Positions 19,105-43,703 of a stretch of DNA of 64,000 nucleotides are shown here, piece after piece. Made by a program: the position numbers and the translations under genes. The stretch's first letter is position 1. The number at the start of each line of letters is the position of its first letter. This DNA is from Antennarius striatus (taxonomy: Eukaryota; Chordata; Actinopteri; Lophiiformes; Antennariidae): positions 6,778,001 to 6,842,000 of the forward strand of contig NC_090783.1 in the NCBI RefSeq assembly GCF_040054535.1, given 5' to 3'. The notes under the pieces were generated by a model that saw nothing but the letters and a program-made list of their open reading frames with translations, searched no databases and was not told the origin of the DNA.

Positions 19105-19575
19105 AACCCAAAATGTGAAAACCTACAATGCAGTTTTCAGTCTGAATGAAAAATCACTGCAAAAGCAAAAATATATGCAAGTATTGATCTTGTTGTGTAA
19201 AGCTGCTCTCAAACTCCTGGCAAATCAGATTCCAATCAGATTCCTTTGCATATCCAATTTTACGGTTGACTGTCCGCACTGTTTTAGCAAGTGTCCAAAT
19301 GAGATCTTGCTCTGTTCAGACCAGGCCACATTATTGGCCGAGCTGACAGGTTGCTGTAGCAACAACGTTGGGTCGGAGGCGTTGTCCACGCTCCGTAACG
19401 CATTTGTCCAAATCCTATTTGAAATTACCTCCCAAAAGTGGTTTCAATCCGTCTTTCAAAAATCGGATTTCATGTGGTATGTGTGTTCAGACTACAAAAG
19501 AGTCATCCGCTTTCAATCTGGATGGGCTAAAAATCGGATTTTAGCTGCCAGTCTGAATGCAGCCCAAGTCTCAGT
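19105..19575. repeat. Candidate MITE-like dispersed repeat
   Basis: A block of about 470 nt with repeated AAATCGGATTT-like motifs (near 19458 and 19530), related CAATCAGATTCC copies on the left (near 19225), and phrases such as TTCAGACTAC and CAGTCTGAATGCAGCCC at its right end. This resembles non-autonomous DNA transposons of fish. It is open for 159 codons on the plus strand, but the translation has no domain and the base pattern looks non-coding. I could not match clean terminal repeats. Confidence 0.4.
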
Positions 19576-20096
19576 TGTTTATAGCATCAGCTGAAACATC
19601 TTGAACCACTTCTGTAATGTGATATACTTTTAAACAGTCTGTTCTCTCAGGATGTTCTTGCAGAAATACGGTCAGTTATGCTGTGGAGGAGGGCTGGGAC
19701 AAAATAAGGTATGAGTAAATCGCAGTGAGACAGTTTAGTTACAAAAATTTATCATCACAAACTCAGAGATGCCTAAGAAAACATTCAGAAATTGGAATGC
19801 CATGACTTGAAGAAAATGTGGTTGAGGCACTGGTCAGTAACAATTGTTATCGCCATTCCATTTTGGGGGAAAATATACAACTCCAACAATTTGTTGATAA
19901 TTTACTTTAATTTCTGGCTTAATTTAATTTACTTTAATTTCATCATTTAGTAACAAATGGTCAACGGGTGTGGCAAGGGCAAAGGTCATAGGCAACACAT
20001 CATTATTATTACTACCATATAGCAGGGTCACACAGTATAATGTGTGTTTCATGAGTGATTGCATGTGAACCTTTGTTTATGCTCTGTGAACGCTTA

Positions 20097-20097
<1 letters not shown>

Positions 20098-20159
<62 letters not shown>

Positions 20160-20193
20160 ACACACACATACACACACACACACACACGCACAC
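20098..20193. repeat. (CA)n microsatellite
   Basis: CA dinucleotide run with a few CATA and CGCA interruptions toward its right end. Confidence 0.97.
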
Positions 20194-23908
<3,715 letters not shown>

Positions 23909-24062
23909 AGCCCGTATTAAGTCAACTACGGATCACTTGTCAGAACTTGCCATGAACCTCTGTTTTTTCCTGTGGTTTTAGACTGTTTGTGTTTGTGTGT
24001 GTTGGGGGTGGGGGTGGGGGTAGGAGGGAGGGAGAGAAGGAGGGAGGGGTGGGTGGGTTGGG

Positions 24063-24231
<169 letters not shown>

Positions 24232-24239
24232 TGGGGGGG

Positions 24240-26757
<2,518 letters not shown>

Positions 26758-27929
26758 CTGTGAATAGATTGCCATGATGACCAATGTCAGATAAGAGCAT
26801 ATTCTTGTGTTGTATAAAAGGTATAATATAGTAATTAGCTGGTGTAATAACTACTTAAATTTCTGACCTCATAATGAAAAGGAAAATAGAGTTTACTTTA
26901 AATAAATTGTGCTCTTCTGCAAGGTGTTTGTTTCCAACAGCAGATTAAGTAATGACTTAATTCAGGTCTCAGTTCTCCTAATATTACCTTTTGACAAGCA
27001 AACAAAGAATAGTGTCATGAGGTGTTTTTCTTTTTTTTTGTAAGTGTCTGCATGTGGGTAACAGCAGTGTGTCACGTGTGGCCGAGCAAACAACTCACAG
27101 CAAATCAGGTTTTAGGAGATTGTTGAGCAGAGATCAGGTGAGATTTGAAGATGTGGGATCCAAGAAGAACAGCTATGAGTCATTTTCATAATTTCACATA
27201 TCTAGTATCCCTCCTCTCTACCTGTGGCTCATTGATATGGCATGACAGTGCGGTGTGGTTAACAATCAATTAACAGGTGAACATCCAACCACCCCTTCAG
27301 AGATGAACACACCTTCTTTATTTGTATTATTTTTAAGCCAGGGGCTCAATGGCTGTACCCTGAGATGAACAATCAAATCTGATTAACAAAACATTTAACT
27401 TGTTCTTCTACCAAGGGGTTGTCAAAACCCAAAAGGGTCTTTCCAACAGAGATATTGGGAAAGTTGAATATGTCTCAAATATGATGTAATTTCATTATCA
27501 TTGATGGAACTGTGACAAGGCAAGCAAAACAGTGTGAACAGATCGTACTGACCTGGAGTGTCATTATCACTTCAAGAGAAACTCAATTCTACCTCAGGTT
27601 TTGTTTGTGCAGAACTTTTCCTCTTGGTGAAGCTTTTAGCGTGCTGCCCTCTGGTGATGACCTGGTGCACGTTGTTGGCTAGGTGTCAACTTGCAAGACA
27701 ACTTTTTTTTAAGCTCAAAAGGACTTAAATTGCATCAGGTTCAAACCAAAATCAGGATATGACCCCTGTTTTTTTTTTTTAAAGTCGTTTATGAACATAT
27801 CTACAGGCCGACCTTGGCTTACGTCATTTCAAGTTACGTCCTTGTAGGTGACAGGACAGACTAAGAGCAGTTCAAACACCCCTATGAAGAGAAGTAAGTC
27901 AAGGTCCGTGACGTGATCTAGTGTGGCTC

Positions 27930-28690
27930 AACCGGGGCCCCACCCTGGAGCAAGGCCCAGGTTTGGGGCTGGTTTGCAAGCGCCTGGTGGTCGGGCCTCT
28001 GCCCACGGGGCCCGGCCATACTCGGCCTGAAAGGACTACGTGGGCACAAGAGTCTAGCTCGACGGATATGGAATGTGACCTCGCTAGGAGGAAGGAGCCA
28101 GAGCTTGTGAGGGAGGCTGAGAGGTAAGCTGTAGTCAGGCTCATCTCCACCCAAAATTTGGGCTCTTGAAATAAAACCCTTAAGAATGGCTGGACTCTCC
28201 ACTTTTCTGGTGTTGTCAAAGGTGAGAGGCGGCAGGTTGGTGTGGGCTTGTTTTATAGCCCCACAGCTCAGCTGTCATGTGTTGAAGTTCACCCCGGTGA
28301 ATGAAAGGGTCGCTTCCCTGAACCTTCACCCCTGCGCCGTGCTGTGATTTCGAAATATGGGCCTTCTTGGAGTCCCTGGTACTGAATAGTGCTTCGACCC
28401 AGGCCATAGTTCTTCTTGGGGACTTCATCACTCATGTGGGTAGTGACAATGAGACCTGAAAAGGAGTGAGGGAATAAACGGCCTACACGATCTGAACAAG
28501 AGTGGTGTTCTGTTACAGGACTTCTGTGCTAGTCACAGTTTGTTCATTAAGAGTAGTTTGTTCGAGCACAGGCGTGTACATAAGTGCACATGGCACCAGA
28601 TGGCCCCAGGACACCCTAAGCCGGAGGTCAATGATAGAGTTTGTTGTTGTATCATCAGACCTCTGGCTGTGCGTCTAGGACAATAATGTG
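27930..28690 (+). mobile_element. LINE fragment, leader plus part of the endonuclease
   Basis: A GC-rich block that stands out from its AT-rich surroundings. Around 28400-28460 it can be read as AIVLLGDF..HVGSDNET, which is the endonuclease active-site neighbourhood GDFNAHVG of non-LTR elements with N changed to I and A to T, soon followed by a stop. Further on, phrases equivalent to a conserved LINE endonuclease segment (GTGCACATGGCACCAG, CCGGAGGTCAATGAT) continue to about 28690. The reverse transcriptase is absent and there are gaps inside, so it is a dead, truncated copy. The clade is not certain. Confidence 0.65.
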
Positions 28691-28693
28691 GAT

Positions 28694-28697
28694 GATG

Positions 28698-28746
<49 letters not shown>

Positions 28747-28775
28747 TAATAATGATAATAATGATAATAATGATG

Positions 28776-28806
<31 letters not shown>
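28694..28806. repeat. (AAT)n trinucleotide repeat with GATA/ATG interruptions
   Basis: About 110 nt of ATA/AAT units. It abuts the LINE endonuclease fragment and may have grown from an insertion-associated tail. Confidence 0.95.
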
Positions 28807-28808
<2 letters not shown>

Positions 28809-28999
28809 TATTTTAAAGAGAACAGTTATGGCAGGAACTCTACAACTTGTTCGTATGCTTATTTATGCTTATCGTATACTCGCAGTGGTTTGATAAGCGC
28901 TTAAGCGCTCATTTATTGTACAATTCTAAACACTTCTCCACATCCTGTTTATAAATTTTAATTTTTTTTTAGATTTCAAAAATAAATGTCAATAAAGCA

Positions 29000-29441
29000 A
29001 CAATGAGTGGATGAAGCCGGGCTGAGGCAGCCTTTGTGGGGCTGTTGCTGGGAGCTCTGGCCAATCAAAGGCGCAGCGCTCCCGTGTGAGGAGCGTGGGG
29101 GCTGGAGGATCATGACATCATGCGCGACTTCGACCCTCTACGTGAAAACAAATACAGTAGTGAAACATCTATTTATAGCAAATAACACTTTAGAAAGGAC
29201 CGCCTGAATCGCGATATTAATCGATCCCTCATCACTGAAATCCCATCGCGGCCCCGGGGGCTGGTTTATTCTCAGCGCCGGAGTCTGGGAGGGGCATCGA
29301 TCCATCCATCCGTCCGGACAATGGCGGATGGGGAGGACACCGTGTCTATGGAGCGGGACAGCGGTGATGGGGGTTTAGCAGATTAACATCCCACTTGTGC
29401 GTTCACATTTTCTCTGTGTAGCTTGGTGTTCATCTCCCGCC
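29000..29441 (+). promoter_or_regulatory. wbp1: wbp1 promoter and 5' UTR region
   Basis: A locally GC- and CpG-rich stretch (for example GCGCAGCGCTCCCG near 29071 and CCCATCGCGGCCCCGGGG near 29243) upstream of the proposed start. A CCAAT box is at 29061-29065. A short upstream open frame (29321-29386, 21 codons, MADGEDTVSMER...) lies in the predicted leader. No TATA box is obvious. Confidence 0.5.
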
Positions 29442-36510
<7,069 letters not shown>

Positions 36511-37660
36511 TCAAACATGGGATTAAAGAAGATGGTAATGATCAACAGTATCCTTAATGATTGAAAGCAGAGGGACCAGATGAGCGAAATTTCCTCTTCT
36601 TGTTATACTTCAAATGAGAGTTGAAGACAGGCCCACACCAGGTAGTACTGTAGCTAATTCATTGAGGGTGAATTGATTGATATTTCGCTGTTTCCACTTT
36701 CAAACGTCCTAAACTCTGTGCCAACATCTTGACATCCCTCTAACGCTGACATTTCATTTGTCCTCTATCTATCTGCATGATAGAATATTGCTATCAGATT
36801 GTCACCACTGTAAAAAGTTACAGTGGTGACGATCAGCGCCCTTTTAAAGGGATAAGATGTGATGTTTAAGAGAATAAGGAATATCAAAAACAAAAAAACC
36901 CAAACTTCTGTTATACAAAAGGATTTAATAATTTTACAATGTTTCTCTAATCTTTGCTTTGGTGTTTTGAATTGTGGAAAAGCAGAAGTCGATCCTTGGT
37001 GGACCTGCTCAAAGCAACATATGCAACGTGTGATGAGGTCGCAGCAAAAATATTATTTCATTATGGAAGATCAGCGACTGCCTGATTTTAATGAAGTGGA
37101 AGCGAACAGGACATGTTGAATTCACATGTTGTATATTATAGAACGTCACGATTCATTTTTAAAAGAAGCAGCTCTCACAATCTCTGTCTGGATCATGATA
37201 GTTTATTTTCTAACTTTGAACTATTGGGCATGTGGTTCTAGGTCACAGGACTAACACGTAACTGTTGTCAATCTGGGCTGAATCTTTGCTTTCACCAGCC
37301 TACTTCTATTGTCAGAGGAAATAAAGAGAGTGAAAAAGTGTATGTTTTATACAAGGTGTCTTATGTTGCTCCCTAAAGCAAATGGGTGCAAGCAGTAATT
37401 AAAATCTGTAGGTGGCAAAGCTTTACAACTGAATTCTGGTTATACATTGTTGTTCCTGACTGTTAAATGATTATGCTGTTTAATTAACTGACTGTATAAC
37501 TTTGGATTCAATGTGTTTTCCTGATTGGTTGTTGCCTTTTTTTTTTAATTTGCAAAAGCAATGATCTCATGGATAGACTGGAGTTTTTACAAGGCAGAAA
37601 CTTTAAGCCTGATCTCATCACTGATAATGAATGTAAAAGTTTATGCATTAATAAAAAGTA
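36511..37660 (+). other. wbp1: wbp1 3' UTR (probable)
   Basis: AT-rich sequence after the wbp1 stop codon (TAG, 36508-36510). Canonical AATAAA signals occur at 37650-37655 and again near 37727 and 37777; an earlier one is near 37319. Which is used cannot be told from sequence. An open frame at 36859-37119 has no recognisable domain and is taken as chance. Confidence 0.5.
37650..37655 (+). terminator. wbp1: Candidate poly(A) signal for wbp1
   Basis: AATAAA about 1.1 kb after the stop, followed by an A-rich stretch. Alternative signals lie within 130 nt downstream. Confidence 0.45.
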
Positions 37661-38585
37661 AAAAAACAAAAAACAAAAAGCTTTTAAATTATTTATGGAG
37701 AATTTTCATGGAATGAAGCTTGATGGAATAAACCTCTTGAGAAGTGTTCCAAATTGTAGACATGTGGGTTTTGAGCAAATAAAGTGCCCATTGTGAGGCA
37801 ACACTTTTGAAATATGAAAGGTGAACACGTGAGGGGTTTAACATCACTTTTATTATCGCTGTGGCTAAAAATGTTGTTGGTTCTCAGAGTTTGACCACCT
37901 GTGAATGTGGATGTAAAATAATTTTCCAGCTGATGTGCAGTTCTGCGTCTGTTTTAACGGGTAGACAGTCAGCGGGATGCCTTTGATTGATACTCTGGTT
38001 TTAGTAGCGGGAATAGTACACATGTACTCTCTTGTAAATTATTCACAGTGTTGAATGTATTGAAGCTTAGAATGAGATTTAGGAAGATGACATTTTTATA
38101 CATGTGTTGTGTCTGAGACAAGTGTTTAATTAATAGAGATGTTAATGGTGCCATTGCTTTGGTGCAAAGCCTGTTTGTTTAACACCCGAAGGCAAAGCTG
38201 TCAAGTCATTTATACTTCTGCTAAAAGAAAAACTTTGTTAGCACCTTTATTTGTCAAATCATGTGAGTGAGTATATTTTCAGCTGAATAAGAAATTCCAG
38301 TTGGGTGACAAACTTTCGTTTGACATCCTCTGATCACCTCTGTTGGAAGGTCCTCTGCTGTGACTCGCAGGTGACTCCCAGAGGTGGGTGTTGGTCTAAC
38401 AGAGACTCATCATCCTCTGAACATATCAACATGAAAGCCTTTTGGCTGCTGTACATTTTTTGGATTGAGAATGAACAGTTATAATTTTTTCCGTAGTTCT
38501 AGCTCATGTATGTTTTTTAAAATATAATTATAAGGTGCCTAGATGAACATAGATTTTGTGTCAGTTATTTTATAGTTCTGTGCTC

Positions 38586-38587
<2 letters not shown>

Positions 38588-38663
<76 letters not shown>
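38588..38663. repeat. (GT)n microsatellite
   Basis: A pure 76-nt GT run. Confidence 0.97.
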
Positions 38664-38665
<2 letters not shown>

Positions 38666-39496
38666 CCTATCGATGGTGTAGTTTTACATGGAATGAGCAA
38701 ACATGTTCTGACAATGTTTAGCAGTCTCTTATACACAGTATGTAGTACTCGTGGTGAGATTTGCAAAAGTAGTATTTAGCAATAGTATTCACACATTTTC
38801 CTTACCCTTGTCTATGTTGGTTAATAGGAAATAAACTGTTGTGAAAGATACATTTACCTCGTTAAAACTGAGCAGTGAGCTGTGCTGGGCTGAAGCCCTT
38901 GATTGTACATAAGGCTGTATTTGAAATGCCTGTGGCTTAAGGTTTCTCCCAAGTGCAAACTCAGATCACCTGGGTTCACCTTCGCCCAGTTTGTGTCTCT
39001 CATGTGTCACCAAGACAACCTTGAAACAGAGATAAGCATTTTTGTTTTTGAAAATAAATATGTCATTGCATCACCGTTCTAAATGTATTGTCAGATTCCT
39101 CAAACTCTGCTGTCCGTTTTGATTTCCAAAGCATTTTGTGAAGGCTTTTTGAGTCAATTCCACACTACATTTGTGCCTTTCATTCGTTTAATGCTTTAAT
39201 TTTATCCTTAATCATTATTTGCATCTTGCTTGTGCATGTTTAGAAATATTCAATATGTCAACAATGTGTGTAAGTGTGAAGCGGGAACCATTTTTTATAT
39301 GACAATTATTAGTGGGTATCAGTATTTAAATCTCATTGCTTGACAAAATAATTGATGAAATAATTTTAAAATAGTTGATAAATTAAATTTTGTTTGTTGA
39401 TTTATTCAAATTGTCTTTTAAAAAATTAAATACAATATGCTTATTTAGTAGCATTGTCACTGGACTGGGAAGAATTGCAATTGTGATTTTTGATTC

Positions 39497-39833
39497 ATAC
39501 GTTTTCCGAGCCACTTCCTCCACTTTCTTGGGTCATGGGGGTTGCTCCAGCAACCCCCATGCAGACTTACGGCCACGAGGCAGGGAGACACTCCAGACAC
39601 GTTATCAGAGCATCGCTGAACCACTCGAAAGACAAACAACCCCTCACGCACACAGTCACACCTATGGACAATTTGGAACTGAGCAATCCCTGAAATACTT
39701 GTTTATGGAGGTGGGAGGAAACTGGAGAAATCCCATGCAGACACTGAGAGAACAAACTGCACAAAACAGGACTTGAACCTGGAACCATCTTGTAGTGAGG
39801 TGACAGCTCTACCCACTGCACCACCTTGCTGCC
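39497..39833 (-). mobile_element. L2-like LINE 3' region, reverse orientation
   Basis: Read on the minus strand it runs from a GGTGGTGCAGTGGGTAGAGC-type start, through ACAGTCACACCTATGGACAA on the plus strand, to CCCCCATGACCC at its 3' end. This is the order of the widespread fish L2-family terminal region, the same end type as at 16766-16903. A 10-bp perfect stem (GGGGGTTGCT / AGCAACCCCC, 39537-39558) belongs to the element. Confidence 0.7.
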
Positions 39834-41999
39834 ATATTGCATATTGTTGATTTTTTTTAAAAATTAGACTACTATTATTCATTCATTTTACTAACAACAA
39901 ATGAAATCAATCAAATTGCTTGTCTTTCATTTTTAAATGTCTTGAGTATGCATCATTGTATCTGGACTGTATGGATTTGAGCATCTTAAAGTCTGACATT
40001 GTTGTCTTCAAAACTTTACTATAATGAAATGTAAGAGTTGACAATAGAAATATGACACACATTAGGTAAAAGCTAACCTCAGGAAGAGAAAGAAAGCTCT
40101 TCATTATACGGCTGAATGTTTGTTTGGCCAGAAGGTTCAAAGAAAGTACTTGAGGACTTTGAAAGTTTTATTGAATGACCTTAAATGTTTTTCAAAGAGG
40201 TAATTAAAATCAGTTTTGCACAATAAAAGATACAAACAGGCTGGTTTTACCCCAGTGATTTCACATCGAAGCCAAACTGATGTGAGCTCAGTGTAAATAA
40301 AATGAGTGTGATTTTCGCTCGCCTGTCAGCAGCTAGTATGTACGGGAAAAAATGTCCAAACTCTACCCTCATTGCCACAGAAGGCCAATGCCTGATATAA
40401 GACTGTTACTTCGCTTTGTTTGACTGTAAAGGACTGTTTACTTCTCCTTATCAAGATAGTATTTCCTCTATATTTGTACTAACTTAATTTTCTAATGTTA
40501 AGAATTGAAGGAGTGAAGAAAAAAAACGCACAGAGCCCACATTGGTATGGCTTAACTCTTTTGCCAGGAAAAACTAAAAACTGTTTGTCGTCCAGGAAAC
40601 GACATCTCCTCCTTTTACTCCTGCAGCTACGAGACTGTAGGATTTAGAGAACATATGTGATTGTATGTAGAATAATGAATACAAAGTGTAGTGCTCTTTG
40701 AGGGTGATTTTGCGCAATTCAACCTGCAGCTCTTCAGTGTGCTGTGTGCATGTGTGAGAGAGTTACTGTCAGTCATGTTGTTGTGATGTTAAATCATTGC
40801 CGTTTATTGTGAGGCTAAAGTTGATTGTTGTGGTTATTTGTAAACACATATGTCAATGTAAATATCCAAACATTTTTATGTCATCGTGAATATCTAATTG
40901 ATTTTGTATCTTGTATCTTAGCATATACATTTTTGATGTAAAATCCAAATAATGAGATGTTCTCATATCTTTAATTTTTTTTTTCATATCCAGGAGCTTT
41001 GTGTCCCAGAAAGTGGGGTTTTGTTTGTGTATCTTGTATTTGAGTTTTTTTAATTTATTTATTTTATTAGGATTCTACCACAGTGGACATGAACATGTGT
41101 CAAAATAAATGCTACCAAGTGCTATAAAATACATGTCTGCATTTTTCTGAATGTTACACAGGGTGCGATCTGTTTGTGAAGATTGAGGGGGAGATTCGTC
41201 GCCCCTTCTGGTTTTTACATCTCTACCTCTGCTGAATGAATTTTATACAGGTACAGGTAGATTTGAGTTAAGTTGTTTTTGATTATACTGTATGTCAATT
41301 TTCAGGATAACCCGCAGTCCAAAATCTCTTTGACTTAACTAAAGACCAAGAAGTAAGTTAAGATTTAGTACTTTTTAATGCCTCTTTAAGCATCTGTGTC
41401 ATCTGCTCATTATTTTTATTTAACAAACATGAAACCCCGAGGCTGGGCAAATGTAGTGTAACAGGGATTTATTATTACAGTATCAGTTGCATTTTTGCCT
41501 CCTAACCTCATGTCATAGATATTTGTTAGCCATTGGCAGGTTGGACTTGACAGAATAATCAAATGAATGAAGGATACGCTGAAAATAAATTAAAATAATA
41601 GTGTCTCCACATTTAAAGTTGTATCTGACCGTTAAGGGCATATACAGTGAGTAAAAATACATTTTGCTGACGCTTCCAAAAAAAAGGCGATCTTCATCGC
41701 CTCCTGGTGGTGTGATGTTTGATTACAAAAATACTTCAATGTGTTTCAGAATTCAGTCTCACAGGGCAAATATTTTATAACTTTAAAAAAGCAGAATTTT
41801 AAAGTAAAATTCGGTGTCAAAACTCTGCCAAACTGTGTGGGGGAAAAAAGTAAGTGATGTAAAGCACTTACATATATATTGTGTATACCAACAAAAACAA
41901 TGTAGAACAGCTAGAAACCAGCTGAACCAATACTAACCAAAATGTAAAGAGTCTATGTAAAGAAATACGTGAATTAAAACATCAAAACGAGTACAGTCT

Positions 42000-42523
42000 A
42001 CATTATGGGAGCGTTCAACTCAGACCAGTGCAGGGCTTTCCTGCTCTGTGATTGGTCAGGACGGACCAGCACCCACCCCTTCTGTTGACCACTCCCCATC
42101 CGTGTTTCTCCTCACGTGACTCTTCTGGGGTTGTTCTGTAAAGTTAAAAACAGTTTATCACAGGGTCGTTTGCGCTCTGAAATCCTCTTCGACTAGTTAG
42201 CCTCTCTTTTTCCTTCAGGTTTTTTTTTTTAAACCCTCCTCTCCACCCGTGGAATTTTCACCGTCGTCACTCTTTATTATTTCTGCTCTGTCAGATTAAT
42301 TTGATCATTTTGTGTTTACCTAAGTTGATACCGTGCAACAGCATTAAAACAAACGGGCACAGGACCCAGGGCTTCCCCTGCAGTACGACCCATTTGTCCA
42401 GAATCTTTTGCATTTAACAGGCAGCTCTGCAGACGTGTGGCTTGCAGTTTGTTTTGTTGCTCGCCCGTGGAGGAGGTGGAGTGCAGCGTGAGGATTTTTC
42501 AATCGAGCATCAGGAAAAACACC
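42000..42523 (+). promoter_or_regulatory. pdcd4: pdcd4 promoter and 5' UTR region
   Basis: Upstream of the pdcd4 start codon. It shows a reverse CCAAT box (ATTGG, 42051-42055) and a CACGTG E-box at 42113-42118 within CTCACGTGAC. GC content rises toward the start codon. E-boxes of this kind are bound by MYC/MAX/MXD, USF and MiT-family factors; which, if any, acts here is unknown. Confidence 0.5.
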
Positions 42524-43611
42524 ATGGCGACTGACGTGGGTTCGTGGGCCGCTGCTCCTCCAGCGGACGGTGAGTGACTGAGTTGAGCTTTTCCGTCGGG
42601 GACATGCTTATTTGTGGATTCTCGTGGAGCTACCGTGGGGCCTTGCTGGCTCCCCCCCCCCCCCTTGCTCTATTGTCCCTGCAGGAGACAGGCTGCAGCG
42701 TTAGCCACGCTTCACCATGTGGTCTGATCGGACCCCACACGGACGGAGCTCCGGTGGGTCGCTTGTCGAGCGTGGATGCAGCTTCTCCCTTCGAACATGT
42801 CAATTTTTTACACATTTCACTTTACAGTTTTATTTTCTAACAGATTTGAGACGTCGTTGAAGTGTTTTACGTGTAGCCCGTTCTGATTGGACGAGCCCAA
42901 AGCGCTCACTTCCGCCTTGACAAACGTGGTAAACACTGGCGCAGCTGTTAAGTGCGTTTTTATGAGTAGACTTTTATTGATTGATGAATTTAGGTGTTAA
43001 CTGAGTCAACACACGAGTGTTTTTGATCCGTCTCTGTTCTGGATTTTATGTTCAACATTATTTTGTTCTTGTCGAGGTTTCTTCATAACGCACTGCTTTT
43101 ATTGCAGCTCACTGGCCCACATAATCGCATTGTAATTTATTGAACGCCACGTTTGTGCGTAAAAGTGCGTTGTTGTTGTTGTTGTTGTTTATTTGCACGA
43201 CATAAAAGCTGTCAACATCATCGGCGAGAAATGTGAAGACGAGACAGTTTGAACAGATCCGTGCAACCCCGATGATCAATTCACTAATTCTCAGTCGTGC
43301 ACGGGATTAAATTATTATTCTGTTAGAATAATAATAAAGATCCGAAGCGTCGCCCGGTGGCTTTTGTTTGTGATACGTCGAGTTCCGTGGTTTACTCTCA
43401 GCCTGGCGCTGACGTCACCAGTGTAGCCCACAATAACGACCAATCGGAGAGCCTTACATAATCTCTGCGCTGTATATTCAAAGCTTACATAAGTAGTAGA
43501 AATATATTGCTCCTTCATTTCGAGTCGAACCATGACAGGTTCACACACCTGACAATGTGCAGTGTGTGTTCTGTCAAAACAGGCCAGCCATGCTTAATAA
43601 ATAGAGGATAG

Positions 43612-43703
<92 letters not shown>

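Larger units (their letters stand above)
14851..20097. other. Intergenic, no gene seen
   Basis: AT-rich spacer. Apart from the L2-like tail near 16.8 kb and the candidate dispersed repeat at 19.1-19.6 kb listed separately, I see no coding or RNA gene here. Confidence 0.55.
37800..41990. other. Spacer between wbp1 and pdcd4, no gene seen
   Basis: AT-rich DNA with a GT microsatellite (38588-38663) and an L2-like fragment (39497-39833). An isolated AATAAA at 41104-41109 could mark the end of a very long wbp1 transcript or nothing. No coding exon is supported. Confidence 0.55.

Noticed and set aside
19115..19594. 159-codon open frame on the plus strand
   Set aside because: Sits on a MITE-like repeat and has no recognisable domain. 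Kept only as a repeat finding.
27806..27850. Possible lone terminal repeat (ACAGGCCGACCTTGGCTTAC) resembling a Tigger-type end
   Set aside because: No matching inverted end was found nearby.
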